A DNA stretch of 35,224 bases from positions 1 to 35,224 of the forward strand of contig JAFTSI010000035.1 of the NCBI GenBank assembly GCA_017467345.1, given 5' to 3'. Of this stretch, positions 1 through 7,252 are shown in pieces. Numbering within the stretch: position 1 is the first letter of the stretch; each line of letters starts with the position of its first letter. The notes under the pieces were generated by a model, which saw only the letters and a list, made by a program, of their open reading frames with translations, did no database searches and was not told where the DNA came from. Made by a program: the position numbers and the translations under genes. This stretch comes from Clostridia bacterium (GTDB lineage Bacteria > Bacillota > Clostridia > Christensenellales > Borkfalkiaceae).

Positions 1-800
1 CGGTAAACCCATATATACTTGCAAGCGCATATATAGCAGGTGTAGATGAAATATATAAAGTAGGTGGCGCACAAGCAATAGGCGCGCTTGCCTTTGGCAC
101 GGAAAGTATTCCAAAGGCAGATAAAATAGTAGGTCCAGGCAACGCATTTGTAGCCGAAGCAAAAAAACAAGTGTATGGCTTGGTATCAATTGATATGATA
201 GCAGGTCCAAGCGAAATACTTGTTATTGCCGATAAAACAAACAACCCCGCCTTTATTGCAGCCGACCTTTTATCTCAAGCCGAACACGATAAATTAGCAT
301 CAGCAGTTTTGATATGTGATGATAAAGAGTTTGCATTAAAGGTATCAAACGAACTTGAAAAACAAATCCCACTTTTAGAAAGAAGTGAAATTGCAAGGGC
401 GTCAATTGATAATAACGGCAAAATTATAATAACTGAAAGCATAGATAAGGCTATTGAAATATCAAACTCAATCGCCCCCGAACACTTGGAAATATGCGTA
501 GATAACCCCTTTATGTATTTAGATAAGGTAAATCACGCGGGTTCTGTGTTCCTTGGCAAAAACTGTCCAGAAGCGCTTGGCGATTATTATGCAGGCACTA
601 ACCACACCTTGCCAACAAGTGGCACGGCAAGATTTTCAAGCCCACTTTCAGTAGATGATTTTATAAAGAAAACGCAGTATATCTACTACGATAGCAATGC
701 GCTTAAAAGTGTTTGCAAAGATGTAGAATATTTTGCGAAAAAAGAAGGCTTAACTGCGCACGCAAAAAGCGCTGTTATAAGGAGCGAAGAAAATGAGTAA
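1..800 (+). CDS. hisD: histidinol dehydrogenase, C-terminal part (5' end outside window)
   Basis: HisD oxidises L-histidinol to L-histidine in two NAD-dependent steps, the last reaction of histidine biosynthesis. The frame is open from base 3 (reading [18 protein letters not shown]) to the stop at 798-800, so about 265 residues are seen and the N-terminus lies upstream. Family motifs are clear: [25 protein letters not shown], the catalytic Glu-His in IAPEHLEI (codons near 480-485), and [19 protein letters not shown] with the metal-binding region. The next gene, hisC, starts 8 bases before this stop, so the two are translationally coupled. hisG and the start of the operon presumably lie to the left. 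The identification is secure. Confidence 0.97.
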   Translation, partial: VNPYILASAYIAGVDEIYKVGGAQAIGALAFGTESIPKADKIVGPGNAFVAEAKKQVYGLVSIDMIAGPSEILVIADKTNNPAFIAADLLSQAEHDKLASAVLICDDKEFALKVSNELEKQIPLLERSEIARASIDNNGKIIITESIDKAIEISNSIAPEHLEICVDNPFMYLDKVNHAGSVFLGKNCPEALGDYYAGTNHTLPTSGTARFSSPLSVDDFIKKTQYIYYDSNALKSVCKDVEYFAKKEGLTAHAKSAVIRSEENE

Positions 801-1857
801 GTTTTTATCAAAAAAGTATATTAACCTTGCTCCATACACCCCAGGCGAACAACCCAAAAATCGCAAGTATGTAAAACTCAACACAAACGAATCGCCATTT
901 AGCCCAAGCAAAAAGGCATTAAGCCTTGCAAAAAAAGCATTAAAAACCTTAAACCTTTACTGCGACCCAGAGTTTACTAATCTAAAAAAGGTGGCAAGTA
1001 TAGAGTTTAATGTAGGGGAAGAAAACTTAATATTTTCAAACGGCTCTGACGAAGTTTTAAACTATGCCTTTATGGCTTATTGTGATGATAAAACCCCAGC
1101 AGTTTTTGCCGACATTACATATGGATTTTATAAAGTATTTGCCGAAGTTAATAATGTGCCATACGAAACCGTTCCGTTAAAAGAAGATTTTAGTTTAGAT
1201 ATAAAATCACTTTGCGAAAAAAAGGGCACGCTATTTATTGCAAACCCCAACGCGCCAACAGGCATAGCGCTAACACTTGATGAAATTGAAAAAATATTAA
1301 AATCGCGCAAAAGCCGTATGGTAATAATTGATGAAGCATACATAGATTTTGGTGGCGAAAGCGCAGTAAGTTTAATAGATAAATACGATAACTTATTAGT
1401 AACCCAAACCTTTTCAAAATCACGCCAAATGGCAGGCGCAAGGCTTGGTATAGGCTTTGCGAACTCAAAAGTAATTGATGACCTTAACAGAATAAGATAT
1501 TCATTAAATCCATACAATGTAAATGCCACAACTCAAGCATTAGGAATAGGCTCATTACAAGATAAAAAGTATTTTGAAAAGACCAAAACTGAAATAATAG
1601 AAAATCGCGAATACTTAACAAACCAACTTAAAAGTTTAGGCTTTACATTAACAAACTCAAAAGCAAACTTCGTGTTTGCAAAAACTGATAAAATTAGTGG
1701 CAAAGATTTATATTTAAGCCTAAAAGAACGCGGAGTATTAGTTAGATACTTTGACAAACCAAGAATAAGCGATTATAATAGAATTACCGTAGGTAATAAA
1801 CAAGAAATAAACAAACTTTTAATAGAGATAAAAGATATTTTGGAGAACATAAAATGA
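793..1857 (+). CDS. hisC: histidinol-phosphate aminotransferase
   Basis: PLP-dependent class I/II aminotransferase that converts imidazole acetol phosphate plus glutamate to histidinol phosphate. The 354-residue length is normal for HisC. Visible motifs are the substrate/cofactor region NPNAPTG (N151), the PLP-pyridine Asp in IIDEAYIDF (D180) and the Schiff-base lysine K209 in [14 protein letters not shown], followed by a conserved Arg-rich segment. The start ATG overlaps the hisD stop by 8 nt and the stop overlaps the hisB start by 4 nt (ATGA), as expected in a tightly packed operon. General aromatic aminotransferases share the fold, but the his context settles the role. Confidence 0.96.
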   Translation: MSKFLSKKYINLAPYTPGEQPKNRKYVKLNTNESPFSPSKKALSLAKKALKTLNLYCDPEFTNLKKVASIEFNVGEENLIFSNGSDEVLNYAFMAYCDDKTPAVFADITYGFYKVFAEVNNVPYETVPLKEDFSLDIKSLCEKKGTLFIANPNAPTGIALTLDEIEKILKSRKSRMVIIDEAYIDFGGESAVSLIDKYDNLLVTQTFSKSRQMAGARLGIGFANSKVIDDLNRIRYSLNPYNVNATTQALGIGSLQDKKYFEKTKTEIIENREYLTNQLKSLGFTLTNSKANFVFAKTDKISGKDLYLSLKERGVLVRYFDKPRISDYNRITVGNKQEINKLLIEIKDILENIK

Positions 1858-2440
1858 GAAAATCTTCAATAGCAAGAAAAACAAGCGAAACTGATATCAA
1901 ACTCACCCTCAATGTAGATGGCAAGGGTGAATACCAAGTTCAAACTGGCTGTGGTTTTTTAGACCATATGTTATGTTTGTTTGCAAAGCACGGCAGATTT
2001 GACTTAACGGTAAACTGCGTAGGCGATACTGATGTAGATTATCACCACGCAACCGAAGATATCGGCATAGTATTAGGTCAAGCCTTCAAAGAAAGCCTTG
2101 GCGATAAAAAGGGTATTGTAAGGTATGGCGATACCACACTTCCTATGGACGAAGCGTTAGTATTAAGCGCAGTAGATTTTTCGGGCAGATTTTACTATGA
2201 ATCAAAACTTGATATATCCGTTCAAAAGGTAGGCGATTTTGATGTAGAACTTGTTGATGAGTTTTGGCAAGCTTTTGCATCAAACGCAGGTATGAACTTG
2301 CACATTATTCATTCGCAGGCAAAAACGCACACCATGTAATAGAAGCGGTGTTTAAATCGGTTGCAAAGAGCATAAAAAAAGCAGTTGCTATTGATAAAGA
2401 TTTTGCCGAAGAAATACCTTCCACAAAAGGGGTTCTTTAA
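1854..2440 (+). pseudogene. hisB: imidazoleglycerol-phosphate dehydratase with a one-base frameshift
   Basis: HisB dehydrates imidazole glycerol phosphate to imidazole acetol phosphate. The frame from ATG 1854 shows the family motifs GFLDHMLCLFAKHGRFDL, the metal-ligand HHATED and DFSGR. It then ends early at 2337-2339, giving 161 residues instead of about 195. After the break the +1 frame continues the family exactly: [19 protein letters not shown] and then IPSTKGVL with a stop at 2438-2440, which overlaps the hisH start as TAATG. Adding one T in CATTCG (2310-2315) restores a single 195-residue protein. Every downstream his gene is intact, so a sequencing or assembly error is as likely as a real mutation. 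The conceptual full gene is reported; the literal reading frame is 1854-2339. Confidence 0.93.
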
Positions 2441-3054
2441 TGATAGTAATTTGCGACTACGGTGTAGGGAACTTATATTCTTTAGCGTCGTCGTTTAAGG
2501 CTATCGGTAAAGATGTAGTAATAAGTGGCGAAAAATCGGTATTAGAAAAAGCCAAAAAAATAATATTACCAGGAGTAGGTGCTTTTAGCGACGCAATAGG
2601 TAAACTTCGCGAAAAGGGTTTAGATAGAGTAATAATAGAAAGGGCAAACTTAGGTGTTCCTATTTTAGGAATATGCCTTGGTATGCAACTATTATTTGAT
2701 AAAAGTTTTGAGTATGGCGAGCATTTGGGGTTAGGTCTAATAAAAGGTGAAATTCGCCCCATAAAAGATGTTATACCAAGCGATTTAAAAGTTCCACATA
2801 TAGGCTGGAACGCGCTTAACTTTTCAAAAGAAAAAAGCCCCATATTCAAATACTTAAATGAAGGCGACTTTGTGTATTTTATCCACTCATACTATGGCGC
2901 TAACTGTGATAGTAGTGTTATAGCCACCACAGAATACGGCGCTACCCTTACTGCCGCCGTAAGCAATAAAAATGTATATGGCTGTCAGTTCCACCCCGAA
3001 AAGAGTGGCGAAGTGGGCTTAAAAATACTAAAAGCCTTTTGCGAAATGGAGTAA
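2440..3054 (+). CDS. hisH: imidazole glycerol phosphate synthase, glutamine amidotransferase subunit
   Basis: HisH hydrolyses glutamine and channels ammonia to HisF, together forming imidazole glycerol phosphate and AICAR. It is a class I glutamine amidotransferase of normal length (204 residues). The catalytic triad is visible: nucleophile C79 in GICLGMQLLF, and H185 and E187 in CQFHPEKSGEVG. The oxyanion-hole region PGVGAF lies near residue 45. Its ATG shares a base with the restored hisB stop (TAATG), so the hisB frameshift, if real, would also uncouple hisH translation. hisA follows 6 nt later. Confidence 0.96.
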   Translation: MIVICDYGVGNLYSLASSFKAIGKDVVISGEKSVLEKAKKIILPGVGAFSDAIGKLREKGLDRVIIERANLGVPILGICLGMQLLFDKSFEYGEHLGLGLIKGEIRPIKDVIPSDLKVPHIGWNALNFSKEKSPIFKYLNEGDFVYFIHSYYGANCDSSVIATTEYGATLTAAVSNKNVYGCQFHPEKSGEVGLKILKAFCEME

Positions 3055-3060
3055 AGAAAA

Positions 3061-3771
3061 ATGATAATTTTTCCTGCAATAGATTTATATCAAGGCAAGG
3101 CCGTTAGGCTTTATAAAGGGGACTATGCGCAAATGACTATTTATAGCGAAAACCCCGTTGAAATTGCCCTTGATTTTAAAAGTAAAGGCGCAACAAATAT
3201 CCATGTAGTTGATTTAGAAGGCGCAAAATACGGAACTACCCCAAACTTTTATAGGGTTGAAGAAATAATCAAAACTGGCTTAAAGGTAGAAGTTGGTGGT
3301 GGAATTCGCAGTATGGAAGTTATTGATAAGTATATAAGTGCAGGTGTTGAAAGGGTAATACTTGGCACTTCGGCAGTAACCGATAAAGAGTTCTTAAAAA
3401 GCGCACTTAATAAGTATGGCGAAAAAATCGCCGTAGGCGTTGACCTTAAAGATGGCTATGTTGCCATTAAGGGTTGGACAGAAAAGAGCCAATATTTAGC
3501 AAAAGACTTTTTAATAGAGCTATCTAATCTTAATGTTAAAACGGTTATATGCACAGATATTAGCAAAGACGGCGCAATGCAAGGCGAAAACTTTGAACTT
3601 TATAAAGAATTAAACAATACCTTTAACATCAACTTTATAGCAAGTGGTGGTGTTAGCGACATAGAAGGCATTAAAAGGCTATCGGGAATAAATCTATACG
3701 GCGCAATAATAGGCAAAGCCTACTACACAGGCGCAATTGACATAGAACAAGCAATTAAGGTGAGCAAATGA
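3061..3771 (+). CDS. hisA: ProFAR isomerase (phosphoribosylformimino-AICAR-P isomerase)
   Basis: HisA carries out the Amadori rearrangement of ProFAR to PRFAR. This is a 236-residue beta/alpha-barrel. The general acid/base pair D8 (FPAIDLYQGKAVRL) and D128 (AVGVDLKDG) is present, as are the phosphate-binding segments VGGGIR (near 79) and ASGGVSD (near 194). The N-terminal half resembles the C-terminal half and HisF, as is usual in this family. The stop overlaps the hisF start by 4 nt. A bifunctional PriA role is unlikely because HisF, HisH and the rest of the pathway lie beside it in order, and no tryptophan genes are near. Confidence 0.96.
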   Translation: MIIFPAIDLYQGKAVRLYKGDYAQMTIYSENPVEIALDFKSKGATNIHVVDLEGAKYGTTPNFYRVEEIIKTGLKVEVGGGIRSMEVIDKYISAGVERVILGTSAVTDKEFLKSALNKYGEKIAVGVDLKDGYVAIKGWTEKSQYLAKDFLIELSNLNVKTVICTDISKDGAMQGENFELYKELNNTFNINFIASGGVSDIEGIKRLSGINLYGAIIGKAYYTGAIDIEQAIKVSK

Positions 3772-4529
3772 TATCAAAACGAATAATCCCTTGTTTAGAT
3801 GTGAAAAATGGCAGAGTAGTTAAAGGGAAAAACTTTCAAGGTTTGCAAGATGTATCAAGCCCCGTTGAACTTGGCAAATATTATAGCGATAAGGGCGCAG
3901 ATGAACTTGTGTTTTACGATATAACTGCATCATTTGAAAATCGCGCGCTATTTACCGATATATTAAAGGAAGTTGCAAGCACCATTTTTATACCATTAAC
4001 AGTTGGCGGCGGAATAAACGACTTAACCGATTTTGATAGGGTTCTTAAATGTGGCGCAGATAAAGTTTCGGTAAACTCTGGCGCAATCAAAAATCCAAAC
4101 CTTATTTATGATGCTGCCAAGCGCTACGGCAATCAATGCGTAGTTTTATCAGTAGATGCTAAAAGGGTAGATGGCACTTTCAAAGTGTTTGCCAAAGGTG
4201 GCAGAGAAAATACTGGTATAGATGCGTTAGAGTGGATAAAAAGGGGCATTGATAACGGCGCAGGCGAAATTGTTTTAAACTCTATCGATACCGATGGTGT
4301 GAAAGGTGGTTTTGATTTAGAAATGCTTAAAGCCGTGTGCGATATATCAAGTGTTCCGGTAATAGCAAGTGGTGGCGCAGGAAACATAAGCCACTTTGTA
4401 GAACTATTCAAAACCTTGCCAAAGGTAGATGCAGGGCTTGCCGCATCAATATTCCACTTTGGCGAAGTAGAAATAAAAGATTTAAAAAACACCCTTAAAG
4501 CAAACGGTATACCCGTGCGCTTAATATAG
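3768..4529 (+). CDS. hisF: imidazole glycerol phosphate synthase, cyclase subunit
   Basis: HisF is the cyclase/lyase half of the HisH-HisF synthase. It uses ammonia delivered from HisH to turn PRFAR into imidazole glycerol phosphate plus AICAR. The 253-residue barrel has the two catalytic aspartates at their canonical positions, D11 (IIPCLDVKNGRVVKG) and D130 (LSVDAKR). Phosphate-binding loops TVGGGI and ASGGAG are present. ATG 3768 overlaps the hisA stop. A spacing of 9 nt and a good ribosome-binding site (AGGAG) lead to hisIE. There are no missing residues. Confidence 0.97.
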   Translation: MISKRIIPCLDVKNGRVVKGKNFQGLQDVSSPVELGKYYSDKGADELVFYDITASFENRALFTDILKEVASTIFIPLTVGGGINDLTDFDRVLKCGADKVSVNSGAIKNPNLIYDAAKRYGNQCVVLSVDAKRVDGTFKVFAKGGRENTGIDALEWIKRGIDNGAGEIVLNSIDTDGVKGGFDLEMLKAVCDISSVPVIASGGAGNISHFVELFKTLPKVDAGLAASIFHFGEVEIKDLKNTLKANGIPVRLI

Positions 4530-4538
4530 GAGATAATT

Positions 4539-5189
4539 ATGATAGACATTACTAAACTTAAATTTGATGAAAAGGGCTTAATTCCAGCAATAGTTGTTGA
4601 TACCGTTAGTAAAAAGGTATTAACCCTTGCTTATATGAATGAAGAAAGCCTTAAAATAACAATGGAAAAGAACCTAACTTGTTTTTGGAGCAGAAGTAGA
4701 AATGAACTTTGGCTCAAAGGCGAAACAAGTGGCAATTACCAAAAGGTAGTTTCAATTACTGCCGATTGCGATTATGATGCGTTGGTAGTAGAAGTAGAAC
4801 CTATGGGCCCTGCTTGTCATTTGGGCAAAGAAAGTTGTTTCCATAACGATTTATATGCAAACCCCGAAAAGCAAAGTTTTGCGCTTAACGGATTATACCA
4901 ACTTTTACAAGGCAGAAAGGAAAATCTTCCCGAAGGCTCATACACTACATACTTGTTCCAAAAGGGCATTGATAAAATCTTAAAAAAGGTAGGCGAAGAA
5001 AACACCGAAGTTATAATCGCCGCCAAAGCGGGCGATAAAAAAGAAACGATATACGAACTTGCAGACCTATGCTATCACGCAATGGTTTTAATGGTAGAAA
5101 TGGGTATATCTATTAAAGATGTTCATAACGAACTTGCTTCGCGCCACATCATTGATAAAAAGGTAAAACAGGAGAAAATGACTAAATGA
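4539..5189 (+). CDS. hisI: bifunctional PR-AMP cyclohydrolase / PR-ATP pyrophosphatase
   Basis: A fused HisI-HisE protein (216 residues) that does steps 2 and 3 of the pathway: PR-ATP to PR-AMP and opening of the adenine ring. The HisI part (about 1-110) has the zinc/magnesium motif DCDYD (C77, D76, D78, D80) and the paired cysteines C93 and C100 in [12 protein letters not shown]. The HisE part (about 112-205) has the MazG-like helices with [14 protein letters not shown] and [13 protein letters not shown]. The fusion is common in bacteria. AGGAG precedes the ATG at good spacing. The stop overlaps the next ATG by 4 nt. Confidence 0.96.
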   Translation: MIDITKLKFDEKGLIPAIVVDTVSKKVLTLAYMNEESLKITMEKNLTCFWSRSRNELWLKGETSGNYQKVVSITADCDYDALVVEVEPMGPACHLGKESCFHNDLYANPEKQSFALNGLYQLLQGRKENLPEGSYTTYLFQKGIDKILKKVGEENTEVIIAAKAGDKKETIYELADLCYHAMVLMVEMGISIKDVHNELASRHIIDKKVKQEKMTK

Positions 5190-5926
5190 TAAATACCGAT
5201 TTACATATCCACTCTTGTTTTTGTGATGGAGTAGATTTGCCTGAAACAATAGTTTTAGAAGCAATAAAAAAAGGTATTAAACATTTAGGTATAGTTGTTC
5301 ACTCTTTTGTTCCATTTGATAAAGATTTTTGTTTAGAAGAAAATAGATATCAAGAGTTTATTGCCGAAATATCTAAACTAAAAAGCAAGTATAAAGATAA
5401 AATTACCCTTTATGCAGGCATAGAACTTGATTATTATTCAACACCAAATGTTAGTGGTTTTGATTATGTTATAGGCGCCGTTCACTACATTGAAAAAAAT
5501 GGCGAATACTATTCAGTTGATTTAAGCCCCGAAGAACTTAAAAGGGCAGTAGAAGTTGGGTTTTTCGGCAACTATATGGAGTTTGCAAAAGAATACTATT
5601 TGCTTGTTAGTAAACTATGCGAAAGACCTTGCGATATAATAGCGCACTTTGATTTAATTACAAAGTATAACGATAAATATAAACTTTTTGACACTGAAAG
5701 CAATGAATATAAAAATGCTTGGCAACAATCGGCAAACGAACTATTAAAGCATAACAAATATTTTGAAATCAATACGGGCGCAATGTTTAGGGTAGGAAAG
5801 AAAGAACCCTATCCATCAACCGAAATTATTAACTATCTAAAAGAAAGGGGCGCAAAGTTCATTTTATCAAGCGACGCGCACTCAAAATCCGCTATCGCTT
5901 ATAATTTTGAAGATTATGAAAAATAA
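5186..5926 (+). CDS. hisK: histidinol-phosphatase, PHP family
   Basis: Removes phosphate from histidinol phosphate, the step before HisD. Clostridia and Bacillus use this PHP-type enzyme instead of the HAD-type domain fused to HisB in enterobacteria. At 246 residues it shows the PHP metal ligands: H7 and H9 (TDLHIH), H39, E80 (AGIELDYY), H100 (GAVHYI), a His in IIAHFDLI, and D230/H232 (SSDAHS). It overlaps hisIE by 4 nt and is the last gene of the operon, with a strong hairpin terminator right after the stop. Some PHP proteins are generic phosphoesterases, but operon position makes the histidine role very likely. The symbol hisJ is also used. Confidence 0.93.
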   Translation: MINTDLHIHSCFCDGVDLPETIVLEAIKKGIKHLGIVVHSFVPFDKDFCLEENRYQEFIAEISKLKSKYKDKITLYAGIELDYYSTPNVSGFDYVIGAVHYIEKNGEYYSVDLSPEELKRAVEVGFFGNYMEFAKEYYLLVSKLCERPCDIIAHFDLITKYNDKYKLFDTESNEYKNAWQQSANELLKHNKYFEINTGAMFRVGKKEPYPSTEIINYLKERGAKFILSSDAHSKSAIAYNFEDYEK

Positions 5927-5928
5927 AA

Positions 5929-5956
5929 AAGCACCAACTGAAAGTTGGTGCTTTTA
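5929..5956. terminator. bidirectional intrinsic terminator between hisK and the ubiquitin-like gene
   Basis: An 11-bp perfect stem AAGCACCAACT / AGTTGGTGCTT with a GAA loop. T-rich tracts lie on both sides (TTTTAACTTTT on plus, TTTTTTATTTTT on minus). It sits 3 nt after the hisK stop and 14 nt past the stop of the convergent gene, so it can end both transcripts. Confidence 0.88.
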
Positions 5957-5969
5957 ACTTTTAAACTTA

Positions 5970-6569
5970 TTAATTTTTACGGCTTTTAACTGCCAAGCAA
6001 ATTATTGCAAAACAGGTAAGCGAAGTAAACACTATATAGTTTCCATTTAAACTTGTGTTGCAGTTAATGAATGAAGAATTATTTTCACTTTCAGGAGTGG
6101 TGCTTTCGGTGTTTTCGTTTTGATTTTCATTTTCTGTAACAGGTGGGGTAAGGTAGATAGAAATATCTTTTTCACACTCTGTGCAAGCGCCGTTAACATA
6201 AATGCCTAAGCAGTTTTCTGTGCCGTGGCACGAAGTTTTTTCGTTGCGAATAATAACATGTAAAGTAGATTCTTTTTGAATGTTATAATCGCTTAAAGTT
6301 TTTCCATCTTTAACAACCTTTCCTGCAAACATAATAACAATTTTATCGGTTGGAATGGAAGTTTTTTCTTGAACTCTTGCCTTAATTTCATCAATAGAAG
6401 TGTTAGGCTCAACTTCAAGTGTTTGAGTGCTTGTATCATCTCCGTTTAACACCTTAAAAAACACTTGCATTGCACTTGCTTTTGTCAATGAAAACATTGA
6501 AAAACACAAAATAGAAATAGCAAACAAAATTATCAAAACAAAACTTAACTTTCTTTTAGCAGTATTCAT
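5970..6569 (-). CDS. secreted, membrane-anchored ubiquitin-like domain protein
   Basis: A 199-residue exported protein. Residues 1-33 form a signal peptide (KRK, hydrophobic core, then TKASA). Residues 34-108 align with eukaryotic ubiquitin almost end to end: MQVFFK matches ubiquitin MQIFVK, TLEVEP and FAGK are identical, and [14 protein letters not shown] is a 14-residue identity. My hand count is about 41 identities in 72 aligned positions, with a 3-residue insertion in the first beta hairpin. Equivalents of K48 (K84) and K63 (K99) are kept. The L8/I44/V70 patch becomes L41/M80/I106. After R108 (ubiquitin R72) the LRGG tail is replaced by NEK, so it cannot be conjugated in the usual way. 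A four-Cys segment (C114, C120, C129, C132), an Asn/Glu/Thr-rich linker and a C-terminal membrane segment (about 178-194) follow. ATG 6569 is chosen because AGAGGG lies 7 nt upstream; a TTG at 6575 is too close to it. Confidence 0.9.
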   Translation of the reverse strand: MNTAKRKLSFVLIILFAISILCFSMFSLTKASAMQVFFKVLNGDDTSTQTLEVEPNTSIDEIKARVQEKTSIPTDKIVIMFAGKVVKDGKTLSDYNIQKESTLHVIIRNEKTSCHGTENCLGIYVNGACTECEKDISIYLTPPVTENENQNENTESTTPESENNSSFINCNTSLNGNYIVFTSLTCFAIICLAVKSRKN

Positions 6570-6599
6570 AACCAAGCCCTCTTAAAATTATTATAGTAA

Positions 6600-6627
6600 A
6601 TTATACCACTTACAAAATAATTTTCAA
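6600..6627 (-). promoter_or_regulatory. sigma-A promoter of the ubiquitin-like gene
   Basis: Read on the minus strand: TTGAAA, 16-nt spacer, TATAAT, with an extended -10 (TGG before TATAAT). It lies about 30 nt upstream of ATG 6569, so the gene is monocistronic with a short leader. Confidence 0.75.
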
Positions 6628-6656
6628 TAGTTAACACAATATTTTCGTTAAAAGTG

Positions 6657-6685
6657 TTGACTTTTTTAGTTGAGTTTTATATTAT
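6657..6685 (+). promoter_or_regulatory. promoter of small-RNA unit A
   Basis: TTGACT, 17-nt spacer, TATTAT. The upstream context GTTAAAAGTGTTGACTTT recurs at 11153-11170 before unit C, and nearly so at 11040-11057 before unit B. No start codon with a ribosome-binding site follows. Confidence 0.7.
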
Positions 6686-6691
6686 AAAAAC

Positions 6692-6798
6692 ACCTAGGTA
6701 ATGTTGAAAGGCAAAAAATTATTTTTCCTTCATGGGCATATTGATATATGTTAAGATTTCTTTTTTAGGCAACCATATCGGTTGCCTTTTTTATTTTT
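6692..6798 (+). ncRNA. candidate small RNA, unit A
   Basis: About 105 nt between the promoter above and a strong terminator, with no convincing reading frame. The first part (TAG, then AAAATTATTT, then CC-T-CATGGGCAT) resembles unit B at 11083-11146 by eye. I do not recognise a named RNA family. The exact 5' end is inferred from the -10 box. Confidence 0.5.
6767..6798 (+). terminator. terminator of small-RNA unit A
   Basis: Stem AGGCAACC / GGTTGCCT (8 bp, perfect), loop ATATC, followed by TTTTTATTTTTT. Confidence 0.85.
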
Positions 6799-6800
6799 TA

Positions 6801-6876
6801 GAAAAGATGGGATACTGCTCCGTTTTACTACGCAGGGCTAAAGCCCGAACCCTATGGGTTCAAATCCCATCAAGCA
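6801..6876. repeat. tRNA-like structured element, copy 1
   Basis: No reading frame worth calling. The sequence can fold like a small cloverleaf. A closing helix GATGGGAT / ATCCCATC pairs 6806-6813 with 6864-6871. Inside are CTGC/GCAG, GGGC-TAAA-GCCC, and a T-arm-like hairpin ATGGG-TTCAAAT-CCCAT (6854-6870). The T-arm hairpin and the closing helix compete for the same 3' strand. TTCAAAT fits the tRNA T-loop consensus, but no acceptor stem or anticodon arm can be completed, so it is not a functional tRNA. It is similar to copy 2 downstream. Strand is undecided because the hairpins on either side can terminate in both directions. Confidence 0.55.
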
Positions 6877-6879
6877 TAA

Positions 6880-6911
6880 AAAAAAGAACGCTAATGAAAG
6901 CGTTCTATTTT
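6880..6911. terminator. hairpin terminator after tRNA-like copy 1
   Basis: Stem GAACGC (6886-6891) / GCGTTC (6900-6905) with an 8-nt loop. It is followed by TATTTTT on plus and by TTTTTTTT on minus, so it is stronger for minus-strand transcription coming from copy 2 and the tRNA. Confidence 0.7.
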
Positions 6912-6913
6912 TA

Positions 6914-7019
6914 TGGCGGAAAAGATGGGATACTCGTCCGCTGTCGCTACCGAGCCCTTGTCCGTCAAAGTAAGTCCATCAATGACGGGCGAACCTATGG
7001 GTTCTCATCCCATCAAGCA
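6914..7019. repeat. tRNA-like structured element, copy 2
   Basis: Begins with TGGCGGAAAAGATGGGAT, identical over 18 nt to the complement of the tRNA-Ser 3' end at 7053-7070. It shares with copy 1 the closing pair GATGGGAT (6924-6931) / ATCCCATC (7007-7014), the TCCG...CTAC loop and the 3' block CTATGGGTTC..ATCCCATCAAGC. Its second helix is CTCG/CGAG where copy 1 has CTGC/GCAG, a compensatory change. A longer internal helix CCGTCA/TGACGG replaces the short GGGC hairpin. It could be a structured RNA or degenerate tRNA/attachment-site debris. Confidence 0.55.
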
Positions 7020-7023
7020 AAAA

Positions 7024-7052
7024 AAGAACACCCAAAAGGGTGTTCATTTTTT
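7024..7052. terminator. terminator of tRNA-Ser (minus) and/or copy 2 (plus)
   Basis: Stem GAACACCC (7026-7033) / GGGTGTTC (7038-7045), loop AAAA. It is flanked by TTTTTTT on plus and TTTTTTT on minus, just past the tRNA 3' end. Confidence 0.85.
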
Positions 7053-7145
7053 TGGCGGAAAAGATGGGATTCGAACCCATGTGCCGAAAACTCGACAACC
7101 GCATTTCGAGTGCGGCTCGTTATGACCACTTCGATACTTTTCCGC
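7053..7145 (-). tRNA. tRNA-Ser (anticodon CGA)
   Basis: Read on the minus strand: acceptor GCGGAAA pairs with TTTCCGC. The anticodon stem CCGCA/TGCGG carries the loop CTCGAAA, so the anticodon is CGA (reads UCG). There is a long class II variable arm TGTCGA/TCGGCA, a T arm ATGGG-TTCGAAT-CCCAT, and an encoded 3' CCA. The 93-nt length suits tRNA-Ser. It is divergent from lgt and ends at a strong terminator. Confidence 0.96.
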
Positions 7146-7155
7146 GTGCCATTAT

Positions 7156-7183
7156 ATTATACACAAAAAAATGTGATTTGCAA
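7156..7183 (-). promoter_or_regulatory. promoter of tRNA-Ser
   Basis: Minus strand TTGCAA, 16-nt spacer, TATAAT, ending 10 nt before the tRNA 5' end. Confidence 0.65.
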
Positions 7184-7200
7184 ATAAAATGCGCTACGCG

Positions 7201-7229
7201 TTGACAATTTTTTGTGGAAATAGTATAAT
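7201..7229 (+). promoter_or_regulatory. promoter of lgt
   Basis: TTGACA, 17-nt spacer, TATAAT: a near-perfect sigma-A promoter 23 nt before the lgt ATG. AAGGAG at 7241-7246 serves as ribosome-binding site. Confidence 0.85.
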
Positions 7230-7252
7230 AAACAATAGGTAAGGAGAATAAT

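Noticed and set aside
2340-2439. A separate small gene between hisB and hisH
   Set aside because: Its sequence is the frame-shifted C-terminus of HisB, ending in the family-typical STKGVL.
6732-7187. A 151-codon open frame and a nested 70-codon frame across the tRNA-like region
   Set aside because: They read through small-RNA unit A's terminator, two structured repeats and the antisense of tRNA-Ser. The peptide (for example WDSNPC, GIRTHVP) is the familiar spurious translation of tRNA sequence, with no ribosome-binding site.
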